NCBI GenBank assembly: GCA_017474765.1
Contig: JAFVGW010000023.1
Location: forward strand, 132,606 to 186,926
Source: Salinivirgaceae bacterium
Lineage (GTDB): Bacteria > Bacteroidota > Bacteroidia > Bacteroidales > SZUA-534
DNA: 54,321 nt
Direction: 5' to 3'
Shown here: positions 39,985 to 49,422 of the stretch, one piece after another
How positions within the stretch are numbered: the stretch's first letter is position 1
How the letters are laid out: each line of letters begins with the position of its first letter
Notes under the pieces: model-generated
What the model saw: only the letters and a program-made list of their open reading frames with translations
Told to the model about the DNA's origin: nothing
Database searches by the model: none
Made by a program: the position numbers and the translations under genes

Positions 39985-42465
39985 ATGAGGATTAAAAACA
40001 CACTGATGTTGCTGCTAATGGCAGGGGCAATGACCAGCCAGGCGCAGATGAACTACAACCCGAACAAGTTTTTGGGTAACATCACCACAATGGGGCAAAT
40101 CAGGGATGATTTTCCCAAGTACTGGGACCAGTTAACTCCTGAGAACGAGACCAAATGGGAGTCGATTGAACGCACGCAGGGCCAGTTTGACTTCAGCACT
40201 GCCCGCCGGGAGTATGACTATTGCAAGGAGCACGGCTTCAAGTTCAAATTCCACGCTCTGCTTTGGGGCGCACAGATTCCGAGCTACCTTCAGCAGCTCA
40301 ACGCCGAGGAGACACTGGCGGCCATCACCCGCTGGTTTGACGCAGTTGCCAAGGAGTTCCCCGATTTGGAGTATATCGACGTGGCAAACGAGGCTGTAAA
40401 AGGAAATAACGGTCAAGGAAATTATCACTCGCCATACCAAATGACAAGAATTGTTGACGCCCTTGGCGGCCCGGGCAAATCTGGCTACGACTGGTTGGCT
40501 ACAGCGTTTGTTATGGCACGTGAGCGTTGGCCTCACGCAGTGCTTATCTACAACGATTACAACACTTTCCAATGGGATACTGATGAATACATCAATGTCA
40601 TAAATGCTATTAAAGCCGCCGGTGGCCCGATTGACGCAGCCGGCTGCCAGTCACATGACTTGAACGATATGTCGGGTGCGGACTTTAAGAAAGCCCTTGA
40701 GAAAGTTCACGACGGTGTGCAACTGCCTATCTTCATTTCGGAGTACGACATCTGCAAAGCCGACGACAAGATTCAGGAAACACGCTACAAGGAGCAGTTC
40801 CCAATCATGTGGGAGGCCGACTATGTGGCAGGTGTTACACTCTGGGGCTACATTTATGGTAGCACATGGGTTGACGATGGCGACGAGAAAGGAGCATCGG
40901 GCCTGATTAAGAATGGTGTGGAGCGCCCGGCGCTGAAATGGTTGCGCGAATATTTGCAGACTGATGCCGCCATCAATGCAAAAAGTCCGCTTATCAATGT
41001 GGCGAGCGACTATGCCTTCCTTACTCCGCAGTCGAACATTATTCTCATGGGTGACTCAACGGTAATCAAAGGAAAGGCTTCGTGCGCAGACACTGCAATT
41101 GCCGAGATTCGCCTCTACTGCGACTCGACTCTGATTGCCAAGGTTGATACGTCGGTAATTGAATACTTATGGAAACCAATCGAACCAGGGGCTTTCACAT
41201 TCAAAATGCAGGCTTTCAGCTCGGTAAGTAGCACATTGTTTGAGCGTGATTGCACGGTTAAGGCTTGCGAGCCTGCCAAACCGTTCCACGGCACACCTAT
41301 CGCACTGCCAGGCAAACTTGAGGCAGAGGACTTCGACCTTGGCGAAAACACCATCGCTTATAGCGATAGCGATGAAGGCAACAATGGAAGCAATACCTAT
41401 CGCATATCAGACATTGACATCGACAAAAATGATGGCGACGGATGGGTAGTCGGCTGGACCAATTCGGGTGAGTGGATGCAGTACACCGTTAAGGTTGATA
41501 AGGAACAGCTGATGATGTGGACAGCCAGAGTTTCATCAGGAACTAACGGCTCTGCCTTCAGCATCCGCATGGGAGACATCAACCTGACAGGAAAGGTTAA
41601 CGTTCCGCAGACGGCAAGCAACTCATGGGGCACTTATACTGAGATAAAGGGCCGTACATTGGTGCCGATGCCTGCAGGAACTTATCCAATCCGCATTCAA
41701 ATCGAAGGCTCATCGTGCAATATCGACTATCTGGTATTTGAAACAGCCACAGGTGACGAAGTTCTCACCGAAGCATACAAGGGAACGCCAGCCGCAATTC
41801 CTGGCACTGTTGAAGCAGAAGAGTACGACAAGGCTCGCAAAGGCTTTGTAGCTGAGACATATAAAGACAATAGTTCTGACAACGAAGGTGACGCATCGTT
41901 CCGCTCGAATGAGGGTGTCGATATTGTGAAAGGCAATGGAGGCAAGGCTCTTGGCTATACCGCTGTGGGCGAATGGCTGATTTATACCGTAAATGTTGAA
42001 AAGGCTCAGAAATATTACTGGGGAGCTTATGTTTCTTCTGGCACAAATGGCGCAGCATTCCGTCTGTATCTTGATGATGTGGACATTACAGGCAAAATCA
42101 ACATTCCGCAGACTGGCAGCAACGATTGGAGCAAATATAAACTCGTAACTGGAGAAACGAAGGTAGAACTGCCCGAGGGCACACACACACTGAAATTGGC
42201 TATTGATGGTGCTAACGGCAACATCGACAAGGTAATATTCAGCGAAGAACCTGTGACTGAGCCTGTCAATCCAGGAACAGCCATCAACGAGCTGTCAGAG
42301 AACTCCAACGGTCTGTTCGATGTTTACTCTGTTACCGGTGTTTTGCGTGGCACCGTTGAGATAACCAATGGCGACACATCAGTGCTTAACGGACGCTTTG
42401 AGCGCGGCATCTACATTCTGCGCAACAAGGCTACAGGCGAAGCAAAACGCGTAATGGTTTATTGA
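39985..42465 (+). CDS. Secreted GH10 endo-1,4-beta-xylanase with two CBM6-like domains and T9SS-type tail
   Basis: An 826-residue secreted enzyme. A signal peptide ends at about residue 20 (TSQA|Q). Residues 25-325 are GH10: TPENETKWESIE, the acid/base Glu136 in DVANEAV and the nucleophile Glu253 in IFISEYD, then GVTLWGYIYG. Residues about 328-420 are a linker/Ig-like block (SDSTVIKGKASCADTAIAEIRLYCDST). Two CBM6-type modules follow (about 435-590 and 610-755), each with a LEAEDFD/VEAEEYD start, a GEWMQYTV or GEWLIYTV core and a late N-I-D strand. The end (SVTGVLRGTVEI...GIYILRNK) is like type IX secretion sorting tails. It degrades xylan outside the cell. Confidence 0.95.
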   Translation: MRIKNTLMLLLMAGAMTSQAQMNYNPNKFLGNITTMGQIRDDFPKYWDQLTPENETKWESIERTQGQFDFSTARREYDYCKEHGFKFKFHALLWGAQIPSYLQQLNAEETLAAITRWFDAVAKEFPDLEYIDVANEAVKGNNGQGNYHSPYQMTRIVDALGGPGKSGYDWLATAFVMARERWPHAVLIYNDYNTFQWDTDEYINVINAIKAAGGPIDAAGCQSHDLNDMSGADFKKALEKVHDGVQLPIFISEYDICKADDKIQETRYKEQFPIMWEADYVAGVTLWGYIYGSTWVDDGDEKGASGLIKNGVERPALKWLREYLQTDAAINAKSPLINVASDYAFLTPQSNIILMGDSTVIKGKASCADTAIAEIRLYCDSTLIAKVDTSVIEYLWKPIEPGAFTFKMQAFSSVSSTLFERDCTVKACEPAKPFHGTPIALPGKLEAEDFDLGENTIAYSDSDEGNNGSNTYRISDIDIDKNDGDGWVVGWTNSGEWMQYTVKVDKEQLMMWTARVSSGTNGSAFSIRMGDINLTGKVNVPQTASNSWGTYTEIKGRTLVPMPAGTYPIRIQIEGSSCNIDYLVFETATGDEVLTEAYKGTPAAIPGTVEAEEYDKARKGFVAETYKDNSSDNEGDASFRSNEGVDIVKGNGGKALGYTAVGEWLIYTVNVEKAQKYYWGAYVSSGTNGAAFRLYLDDVDITGKINIPQTGSNDWSKYKLVTGETKVELPEGTHTLKLAIDGANGNIDKVIFSEEPVTEPVNPGTAINELSENSNGLFDVYSVTGVLRGTVEITNGDTSVLNGRFERGIYILRNKATGEAKRVMVY

Positions 42466-42487
42466 TAATCAATAGCTTGAAATAGAA

Positions 42488-42513
42488 AAGGCGGATTTCG
42501 GTCCGCCTTTTTT
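42488..42513 (+). terminator. Intrinsic terminator after the xylanase gene
   Basis: AAGGCGGA (42488-42495) pairs with TCCGCCTT (42502-42509) over a short TTTCGG loop, followed by a T run. Confidence 0.85.
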
Positions 42514-42543
42514 ATTTTGTGACGCAATTTTGTTTGTTCATTT

Positions 42544-42574
42544 TTTGCAAAGGCAAGATTAAGACTTATTTTTG
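42544..42574 (+). promoter_or_regulatory. Promoter of the tRNA-Arg gene
   Basis: TTTG (42544-42547), a 19-base spacer and TATTTTTG (42567-42574) match the Bacteroidota consensus exactly in spacing. The expected start near 42581 lies 17 bases before the tRNA. Confidence 0.7.
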
Positions 42575-42597
42575 CGCCGCTAAAATAAGCAAGTGTC

Positions 42598-42671
42598 GGT
42601 CCGGTAGCTCAGCTGGATAGAGCAACAGCCTTCTAAGCTGTGGGTCTTGGGTTCGAATCCCAACCGGATCA
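42598..42671 (+). tRNA. tRNA-Arg (anticodon UCU)
   Basis: A 74-base cloverleaf. The acceptor stem GGTCCGG pairs with CCGGATC (one G-T pair); the D arm is GCTC/GAGC; the anticodon stem ACAGC/GCTGT encloses CTTCTAA with TCT at 42632-42634; the T arm is TTGGG-TTCGAAT-CCCAA. The discriminator is A at 42671. The 3' CCA is not encoded. It reads AGA (and AGG) codons. Confidence 0.95.
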
Positions 42672-42676
42672 CTAAG

Positions 42677-42709
42677 TGCCGCATAATTCAACTTTGCGGC
42701 ATTTTTTTT
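42677..42709 (+). terminator. Intrinsic terminator after tRNA-Arg
   Basis: TGCCGCA (42677-42683) pairs with TGCGGCA (42695-42701), followed by eight Ts. The stem also lies just past the xerD stop on the other strand, where it could act only weakly because the A-rich side is short. Confidence 0.85.
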
Positions 42710-42718
42710 GCCTTAATC

Positions 42719-43609
42719 TCACGACCGCGGATGGAACCGCATAATCGTATCGCGCAGATACTCGCGGTCGAGGTGGGTGTAGAGTTCGGTGGTGGAGATT
42801 GACTCGTGGCCGAGCATTTCCTGGATGGCGCGCAGGTCGGCGCCGCCTTCGAGCAGTTGCGTGGCAAACGAGTGGCGGAATGTGTGCGGGCTGATGGTCT
42901 TTTTCAGGCCGATTTTGGCGGCAAGGTCTTTGATGATGGTGAAAATCATTACGCGCGTCATTTTTTTGCCACGGCGGTTCAGGAACAGAATGTTCTCGTC
43001 TTTGCGGTTGATATCCAACGTGTTGCGGTAGTTGTGAATGTAGAGCGTGATGGCGTCTTTCACGCAGCGCCCCACGGGAACCAATCGTTCTTTGCTGCCC
43101 TTGCCTTTGATTTTCACATAACTCTCGTCGAAATGCAAATCGGTGATTCGCAGATTGATAAGTTCCGAGACACGCATTCCGCAGCCGTAGAGCGTCTCAA
43201 GAATGGCGCGGTTGCGGTAGCCCGTTTCGCTGTCAAGGTCCACGGCTTCAATCAACTGGTCAATCTCTTCGGGCGAGAGCACGGTCGGCAATTTGCGGCT
43301 AAGTTTCGGTGTCTCAATCAGTTCCGACGGGTCGGATTCGATGATGTCGTGAATCAGCAGGTATTTGAAAAACGATTTGATGCCCGACAGAATCCGAGCC
43401 TGCGAGTGCGCGCTCATACCGTCGTCGGCGTCGAGTTCGTCAATGAAGGCGCGGATTTCGATTGGCTTGACGTCGACAGGCGACGGCGCTTTCGAGAAGT
43501 TGATAAACCGCTGAATATCCGCCATATAGGCTTCGATGGTGTTTGCCGAAAGCGATTTTTCCAACTTCAGAAAGTTCTTGTAACTCGTCAGGTAGTCAGC
43601 CCAAATCAT
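42719..43609 (-). CDS. xerD: Tyrosine recombinase XerD/XerC
   Basis: A 296-residue site-specific recombinase for chromosome dimer resolution at dif. The N-terminal SAM-like DNA-binding domain covers about 1-95. The catalytic domain has Arg146 (GCGMRVSEL), Lys170 (KGKGSKE), His242 and Arg245 (SPHTFRHSFAT), His268 (LGHESI) and the nucleophile Tyr277 (ELYTHL). Length and motifs fit the housekeeping Xer type rather than a mobile-element integrase, although it lies next to a tRNA. XerD rather than XerC is my preference. Confidence 0.9.
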   Translation of the reverse strand: MIWADYLTSYKNFLKLEKSLSANTIEAYMADIQRFINFSKAPSPVDVKPIEIRAFIDELDADDGMSAHSQARILSGIKSFFKYLLIHDIIESDPSELIETPKLSRKLPTVLSPEEIDQLIEAVDLDSETGYRNRAILETLYGCGMRVSELINLRITDLHFDESYVKIKGKGSKERLVPVGRCVKDAITLYIHNYRNTLDINRKDENILFLNRRGKKMTRVMIFTIIKDLAAKIGLKKTISPHTFRHSFATQLLEGGADLRAIQEMLGHESISTTELYTHLDREYLRDTIMRFHPRS

Positions 43610-43656
43610 ATCCGATTGATAATTAGTGAATAAACATATTTTCGTTATCCGAATAA

Positions 43657-43684
43657 CAAAAATACTCTAAAATTGGTATGTTTG
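43657..43684. promoter_or_regulatory. Overlapping divergent -7 elements for xerD and pta
   Basis: On the minus strand TATTTTTG (43664-43657) and on the plus strand TATGTTTG (43677-43684) fit TAnnTTTG, facing away from each other with 12 bases between. Neither has a clear -33 TTTG. The close placement implies the two promoters may compete. Confidence 0.45.
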
Positions 43685-43717
43685 TCGGCATTGAACGTAA
43701 TTTTTAAACATAACAAT

Positions 43718-44728
43718 ATGAATCTTTTAGAGCAAATCAAAGAGAACGCCAAGCGGCAGAAGCAGACAATTGTTCTGCCCGAAGGCTACGAGGAGCGCAC
43801 CATTAAGGCCGCCGACGCAGTTATCGAACAGGGCATTGCCGACATTATTCTGATTGGCAACAAGGCCGAGTTGGAGAAGAAAGCCGCCGATTTCGGGTTG
43901 AAGAATATCGCGAAAGCGCAGATTGTGGACCCTGAGGACCACCCGCGCAAGCAGGAGTTTATCGACAAACTGGTTGAGTTGCGCAAGAACAAAGGAATGA
44001 CGCCCGAAGAGGCCGCCCGTCTGCTCAAGAATCCGCTCTACCTGGGCGCGATGATGGTGAAGGTGGGTATGGCCAAAGGTGAGGTTGCCGGTGCCGACAA
44101 CGCTACTGGCGATGTGCTTCGTCCTGCTTTTCAGATAGTTAAGACAAAACCTGGCATTTCGTGCGTTTCAGGCGCGTTTGTGATGGTGCTGAAAGACAAG
44201 ACGTATGGCGACAACGGCATTATGGTGTTTGCCGACTGCGCCGTGCTTCCCGTGCCCACAGCGCAGGAACTGGCACAGATTGCCGTTGAGGCTGGCAAAA
44301 CCGCCAAAGCCATTGCTGGAATCAAGGAGCCGAAGGTGGCTATCCTGAGTTTCTCGACCAAAGGCAGCGCAAAGCACGAGGTTGTTGACAAGGTGATTGA
44401 GGCTACCAAAATCGCCAAAGAGATGGCGCCCGAACTGGATATCGACGGCGAACTGCAGGCCGACGCCGCCATTGTGCCTGGTGTAGCGGCAAAGAAGGCC
44501 CCTGGAAGCGACATTGCAGGAAAGGCCAACGTGCTGGTGTTCCCGTCGCTCGAAACAGGCAATATCTGCTACAAACTTGTTCAGCGTTTGGGCAACGCCG
44601 AGGCTTACGGCCCGATTCTGCAAGGTATGGCCGCACCAATCAACGACCTTTCACGCGGCTGCTCTGTTGAGGATGTGGTCAACGTAATTGCAATAACCTG
44701 CAATCAGGCAATCGCTTTAAATCAATAA
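43718..44728 (+). CDS. pta: Phosphate acetyltransferase
   Basis: A 336-residue short-form Pta: acetyl-CoA plus phosphate to acetyl phosphate and CoA, the first half of acetate formation. QTIVLPEGYEERTIKAAD is near the start, then AGADNATGDVLRPAFQIVKTKPG, LSFSTKGSAKHEVVDKV and the C-terminal LVFPSLETGNICYKLVQRL. Start MNLLEQIKEN at 43718; the longer frame gives an unlike N-terminus. ackA follows after 3 bases. Confidence 0.95.
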   Translation: MNLLEQIKENAKRQKQTIVLPEGYEERTIKAADAVIEQGIADIILIGNKAELEKKAADFGLKNIAKAQIVDPEDHPRKQEFIDKLVELRKNKGMTPEEAARLLKNPLYLGAMMVKVGMAKGEVAGADNATGDVLRPAFQIVKTKPGISCVSGAFVMVLKDKTYGDNGIMVFADCAVLPVPTAQELAQIAVEAGKTAKAIAGIKEPKVAILSFSTKGSAKHEVVDKVIEATKIAKEMAPELDIDGELQADAAIVPGVAAKKAPGSDIAGKANVLVFPSLETGNICYKLVQRLGNAEAYGPILQGMAAPINDLSRGCSVEDVVNVIAITCNQAIALNQ

Positions 44729-44731
44729 GTT

Positions 44732-45934
44732 ATGAACGTATTAGTATTGAATTGCGGCAGTTCGTCGCTCAAATATCAACTCATTGATATGAACACCCGC
44801 AGTGTCCTGGCAAAGGGCATTTGCGAGAAAATCGGAATCGACGGCTCGTCGCTCACGCACAAGCCGACAGGGAAGGAGCAACTGGTTGTCAATCAGCCGA
44901 TGCCCGACCACAAGGCGGCCGTCAAACTGGTGATGGACGCCTTGCTTGACGCGAAATACGGTGTGGTGACAAGTATGGACGAGATTCAGGCCGTTGGCCA
45001 CCGCGTGCTGCACGGAGGCAAGTATTACAGCGGCTCGATTCTGATTAACGACGATGTGAAACGCGTTATCCGCGAGTGCTTCGACCTTGGCCCGCTTCAC
45101 AACCCTGCCAACCTGATTGGCATTGAGGCTTGCGAGGCTCTGATGGGCAACACCCCGCAGGTGGCCGTTTTCGACACCGCTTTCCACCAAACAATGCCCG
45201 TGAAGGCTTATCTCTACTCGCTTCCGTATGAGTATTACGAGAAATACGCCATTCGCAAGTACGGCTTCCACGGAACAAGCCACTGGTACGTTTCGGGCCG
45301 TGCCATTGAGTTCGGCAAACTCGACCCCGACAAGTCGAAGGTGATTGTGGCTCACTTGGGCAACGGCGCGAGCATTTCGGCTGTTGTTGGCGGCAAGTGC
45401 GTCGACACAAGTATGGGCCTGACACCGCTCGAAGGCCTTGTGATGGGCACCCGCTGCGGCGATGTGGACCCTGCTGTGGTTCAGTATATTGCCAACAAGG
45501 AGAATCGCTCGGTTGACGATGTTCTGAACATTCTGAACAAGAAGTCGGGCGTGCTGGGCGTGTCGGGCGTGTCGAGCGATTTCCGCGACCTTGAGGCCGC
45601 CGCCAAGGCTGGCAACGAGCGCGCCAAAATTGCCTTCGACTGCTTTGTTTACCGCGTGGCCAAATACATTGGCAGTTACGTCGCCGCAATGAACGGCGTC
45701 GATGCAATCGCCTTCACCGCTGGCCTGGGCGAGAACAATGGTGCCGCCCGCAAGGCAATCTGCGACTATCTGACCTATCTGGGCATTGAACTCGATGCCG
45801 AGAAGAACCAAATCCGCGGCGAGGAGGTTGTTATCTCAACACCTGCGTCGAAAGTCAAAGTGCTGGTAATTCCGACAAACGAGGAGTTGGCCATTGCAAT
45901 GGAGACGGTCAAGATTGTGAAGAAGCTGAAGTAA
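44732..45934 (+). CDS. ackA: Acetate kinase
   Basis: A 400-residue ASKHA-fold kinase making ATP and acetate from acetyl phosphate. It has VLVLNCGSSSLKYQLID at the start, VGHRVLHGG, FDTAFHQTMP, the YGFHGTSH signature and GLGENNGAARK near the C-terminus. With pta it forms the ATP-yielding acetate pathway of a fermenting organism. Confidence 0.97.
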   Translation: MNVLVLNCGSSSLKYQLIDMNTRSVLAKGICEKIGIDGSSLTHKPTGKEQLVVNQPMPDHKAAVKLVMDALLDAKYGVVTSMDEIQAVGHRVLHGGKYYSGSILINDDVKRVIRECFDLGPLHNPANLIGIEACEALMGNTPQVAVFDTAFHQTMPVKAYLYSLPYEYYEKYAIRKYGFHGTSHWYVSGRAIEFGKLDPDKSKVIVAHLGNGASISAVVGGKCVDTSMGLTPLEGLVMGTRCGDVDPAVVQYIANKENRSVDDVLNILNKKSGVLGVSGVSSDFRDLEAAAKAGNERAKIAFDCFVYRVAKYIGSYVAAMNGVDAIAFTAGLGENNGAARKAICDYLTYLGIELDAEKNQIRGEEVVISTPASKVKVLVIPTNEELAIAMETVKIVKKLK

Positions 45935-45956
45935 TAACAGTTTGAATTACAGATAG

Positions 45957-45995
45957 AAAAAAGCGAAGTCAGGAGAGGGGCTTCGCTTTTTTTGT
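45957..45995. terminator. Bidirectional terminator between ackA and map
   Basis: AAAAGCGAAG (45960-45969) pairs with CTTCGCTTTT (45982-45991) over a 12-base loop, with A's before and T's after, so it can stop both converging genes. Confidence 0.85.
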
Positions 45996-46049
45996 AATGT
46001 CACAATTATTGATACTGCGTTTGTGAAAAACTCACGCATTCATCGTTTC

Positions 46050-46826
46050 TCACCTAATCGGGTATTCGCCGTGAATATCTGACAGCACCTCAACACCAGT
46101 CTCCGTTACAAGCACTGTGTGCTCGAACTGTGCCGATAGTTTGCCGTCGATGGTGCGGGCGGTCCAGCCGTCGTTTTTGTCGATGTCGACGCGGGCTTTG
46201 CCTTGGTTAATCATCGGCTCGATGGTAAAAATCATGCCAGGACGCATTATCGCGCCAGAGTTGCGGCGGGCGATATGGTCAACTTGCGGGTCCTCGTGGA
46301 ATTCGATGCCAACGCCGTGTCCGCAGAATTCCCAAACAACGCTGTAGCCCTTCATTTGCGCGTATCGGGCAATGAAGAACCCGATGTTGCCGAAAGTGTT
46401 TTTCGGTCGCACCTGCTCAATGCCCAAATCGAGGCAGTGCTTGGTTGCATCTATCAGATTCTGTGCGTCTTGCGAAATTTGCCCGACAGAATACATTCGG
46501 CTTGTGTCGCCATAATATCCGTTCAGAATGGTTGTGACATCGATGTTTACAATGTCGCCCTCCTTCAGAATGGTTGTTGGCGAAGGAATGCCGTGGCAGA
46601 CCACGTTGTTGGGCGAAATGCAGCAGTATTTCGGATAGTCGCCGTAGCCCTTGCAGGCCGAGATGGCGCCGTGGTCACAGATGAATTCGTTGATGAGGTT
46701 GTCGAGGCGCTCTGTGTCAACGCCAGGCTTGATGTATTGTCCGATATAATCGAGTGAGGCAGCCGCCAGTTTTGCGCTTTTGCGGATGCCGTCAATCTGT
46801 TCTGGAGTTTTAATTCTTATGCTCAT
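46050..46826 (-). CDS. map: Methionine aminopeptidase, type I
   Basis: A 258-residue enzyme removing N-terminal Met from nascent proteins. YGDYPKYCCISPNNVVCHGIP holds the conserved His, NIDVTTILNGYYGDTSRMY the metal-binding Asp pair, EFCGHGVGIEFHEDPQV another His, and FTIEPMINQGK and FEHTVLVTETG the two Glu ligands. It lies 10 bases after clpC on the same strand. Confidence 0.95.
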   Translation of the reverse strand: MSIRIKTPEQIDGIRKSAKLAAASLDYIGQYIKPGVDTERLDNLINEFICDHGAISACKGYGDYPKYCCISPNNVVCHGIPSPTTILKEGDIVNIDVTTILNGYYGDTSRMYSVGQISQDAQNLIDATKHCLDLGIEQVRPKNTFGNIGFFIARYAQMKGYSVVWEFCGHGVGIEFHEDPQVDHIARRNSGAIMRPGMIFTIEPMINQGKARVDIDKNDGWTARTIDGKLSAQFEHTVLVTETGVEVLSDIHGEYPIR

Positions 46827-46836
46827 TTATGTCGCT

Positions 46837-49422
46837 TTACGCTTTATCTGTTTCGTTATTAGTGTTTTCTTCCGTCTCTTCGCCTTTGTCCTTTCCACCG
46901 CCCACTTTGAACACCAGTTTGTCGTCCTTCTTGTCGTACGAGCAGGTGATGGTGTCGCCATTGGCCACTTCGGCCTTCAGAATCACTTCGGCCATCTCAT
47001 CTTCAATGTACTTCTGAATGGCGCGTTTCAGCGGACGTGCGCCGTATTGAGCATCGTAGCCCTTGTCGGCAAGCCAATCTTTCGCTTTTGGAGTGATTTT
47101 CAGCGTGTAACCCATTTGTGCCACGCGCTCGAACAGGCCTTTCAACTCAATGTCGATAATCTTGTGAATATCGTCTTTCGAGAGTTGGTTGAACATTATC
47201 ACATCGTCGATGCGGTTCAGGAACTCGGGGGCGAAGGCGTTCTTCAAAGCCTTTTCAATCACACCTTTAGCCAATTCGTCGGATGAGTTTTGACGCGCAG
47301 TTGTCGAGAAGCCTACACCCGTGCCGAACTCTTTCAACTGGCGAGAACCGATGTTCGACGTCATAATAATAATGGTGTTGCGGAAGTCGATGCGGCGGCC
47401 CAGACTGTCGGTCAGGCGGCCTTCGTCAAGTACCTGTAGCAGAATGTGGAACACGTCGGGGTGAGCCTTCTCAATCTCGTCCAAAAGCACCACGGAGTAG
47501 GGCTTGCGGCGCACTTTCTCGGTTAGTTGGCCGCCTTCTTCGTAGCCCACGTATCCTGGAGGCGCACCAACCAGGCGCGACACGCTGAATTTTTCCATAT
47601 ACTCACTCATATCGATGCGGATGAGTGCGTCGTTGCTGTCGAACAGGTATTTCGACAGAACCTTTGCCAACTGTGTTTTTCCGACGCCCGTCGGGCCAAG
47701 GAAGATGAACGTGCCAATAGGTTTGTTCGGGTCTTTCAGGCCAGCGCGGTTGCGTTGTATCGATTTGACAATCTTTGCAATGGCTTCGTCCTGACCAATC
47801 ACGCTGCCCTTGAGTTCTTCGCCCATTTTGAGCAGGCGGTTGCCTTCGGTTTGCGCAATGCGCTGCACGGGCACGCCCGTCATCATTGCAACCACTTCGG
47901 CCACGTTCTCGGCCGTCACCGTTTCGCGGTGCTTAATCAGGTCGTCTTCCCACTTTTTCTTCTCATTTTCAAGTTGTTCGATGGTCTTTTTCTCGCTGTC
48001 GCGATAGTTGGCCGCTTCTTCGAACTTCTGCTGCCTTACGGCTTCAACCTTCTTGTTGCGGATTTCTTCAATCGACTTTTCAAGGTCGGTTATCTTTTTG
48101 GGAACGTGGATGTTAGATATGTGAACACGTGAGCCTGCTTCGTCAAGAGCGTCGATTGCCTTGTCGGGCAGGTGGCGGTCAGATATGTAGCGGGTTGTGA
48201 GTTTCACGCAGGCGTCGAGCGCTTCGTCGCTGTAGGTGACGTTGTGGTGCTCTTCGTAGCGTGCTTTGATGTTGTTCAGAATCTCGCGTGTCTCTTCGGC
48301 CGATGTCGGTTCAACCATAACCTTTTGGAAACGGCGTTCGAGAGCGCCGTCCTTCTCAATATATTGGCGGTACTCGTCGAGCGTTGTGGCGCCGATGCAC
48401 TGAATCTCGCCGCGCGCAAGAGCGGGTTTGAGCATATTGGCCGCGTCCAATGAGCCGCTTGCGCCGCCCGCGCCAACAATGGTGTGAATCTCGTCGATGA
48501 ACAGAATTACGTTCGGATTGCGCTGTAACTCGTTGAGAATGGCCTTCATACGCTCTTCGAACTGACCGCGGTATTTGGTGCCTGCCACAATCGACGCAAG
48601 GTCGAGAGTGATGATGCGCTTGCCGAACAGAATCCTTGAAACGCGCTTCTGCACAATGCGGATGGCCATTCCTTCAGCAATAGCCGATTTGCCCACGCCA
48701 GGCTCGCCAATCAGCACGGGGTTGTTCTTCTTGCGTCGGCTCAGAATCTGCGCAAGTCGCTCAATTTCAGTCTCGCGGCCCACAATCGGGTCCAGACGGT
48801 TCTCTTCGGCGGCCTTGGTCAGGTCGATGCCGAAATTGTCGAGCACAGGCGTGTCGGAGTTCGATTTCGGCTGGCCGCCGTCTTTCGGTTGGTTTTTCTT
48901 GTGGATGTTCTCGTAAACATCGTCATCATCGTCGTCGTCATCATCGAAGATGTCCTGCGGCTGCTGGTGAGCCTGTTTGTGCGGCTCTTCGGCGGGACTT
49001 GCGATTATTGATTTGATTAACTGATAGTTAATGTCTTGTTCGTTGAGTATTGTGGTTGCCAGACTGCTCTCGTCGCGCAGGATTGACAGCAGCAGGTGAC
49101 CAGTGTTTATGGTGTCGCTTTTCATTGAGCGCGCTTCGAGATAGACGATTGTGAGCGCGTTTTCGGCGGCTTTGAGCAACGGAATGGCGTCATTGGGGCG
49201 TACCGAGCCTTGCTGTTGCCGCAACTTGTCTTCAAGTTCGTGCTTGAGGGCGGGAATGTCAGCGCCAGCGCGGTTCAGCGCGTCGATGGCAATTCCGTCG
49301 CCATCGCGCAGAATGCCCAAAAGCAGATGCTCGGTTCCGATGCAGTCGTTGTTCAGCCGTACGGCTTCTTCCTTGCTGTAAATCAGAATCTTGTTGATTT
49401 TTGGTGAAAATTTCGAATTCAT
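46837..49422 (-). CDS. clpC: ClpC-type ATP-dependent protease ATPase
   Basis: An 861-residue AAA+ unfoldase that feeds proteins to ClpP. Two Clp-N repeats (about 1-140) are followed by a linker with nine consecutive Asp (160-168). The first AAA domain has Walker A GEPGVGKS (239-246) and IILFIDEIHT. A UVR-like motif (KFEEAANYRDSEK) sits in the middle, and the second AAA domain has GPTGVGKTQ and VVLLDEIEKAH. The UVR motif and overall layout distinguish ClpC from ClpB. A ClpP-docking loop should be present in the second domain (about residue 690-720). Confidence 0.94.
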   Translation of the reverse strand: MNSKFSPKINKILIYSKEEAVRLNNDCIGTEHLLLGILRDGDGIAIDALNRAGADIPALKHELEDKLRQQQGSVRPNDAIPLLKAAENALTIVYLEARSMKSDTINTGHLLLSILRDESSLATTILNEQDINYQLIKSIIASPAEEPHKQAHQQPQDIFDDDDDDDDDVYENIHKKNQPKDGGQPKSNSDTPVLDNFGIDLTKAAEENRLDPIVGRETEIERLAQILSRRKKNNPVLIGEPGVGKSAIAEGMAIRIVQKRVSRILFGKRIITLDLASIVAGTKYRGQFEERMKAILNELQRNPNVILFIDEIHTIVGAGGASGSLDAANMLKPALARGEIQCIGATTLDEYRQYIEKDGALERRFQKVMVEPTSAEETREILNNIKARYEEHHNVTYSDEALDACVKLTTRYISDRHLPDKAIDALDEAGSRVHISNIHVPKKITDLEKSIEEIRNKKVEAVRQQKFEEAANYRDSEKKTIEQLENEKKKWEDDLIKHRETVTAENVAEVVAMMTGVPVQRIAQTEGNRLLKMGEELKGSVIGQDEAIAKIVKSIQRNRAGLKDPNKPIGTFIFLGPTGVGKTQLAKVLSKYLFDSNDALIRIDMSEYMEKFSVSRLVGAPPGYVGYEEGGQLTEKVRRKPYSVVLLDEIEKAHPDVFHILLQVLDEGRLTDSLGRRIDFRNTIIIMTSNIGSRQLKEFGTGVGFSTTARQNSSDELAKGVIEKALKNAFAPEFLNRIDDVIMFNQLSKDDIHKIIDIELKGLFERVAQMGYTLKITPKAKDWLADKGYDAQYGARPLKRAIQKYIEDEMAEVILKAEVANGDTITCSYDKKDDKLVFKVGGGKDKGEETEENTNNETDKA

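Noticed and set aside
42598..43609. tRNA plus tyrosine recombinase as an integrative element boundary
   Set aside because: The recombinase has housekeeping Xer length and motifs and its neighbours are core genes; I see no direct repeat of the tRNA 3' end nearby.
42806..43633. A long plus-strand frame opposite xerD
   Set aside because: It is the shadow of the well-supported xerD gene, with low-complexity, non-homologous sequence; several long shadows of aroB, gyrA, ackA and pheA were dropped for the same reason.
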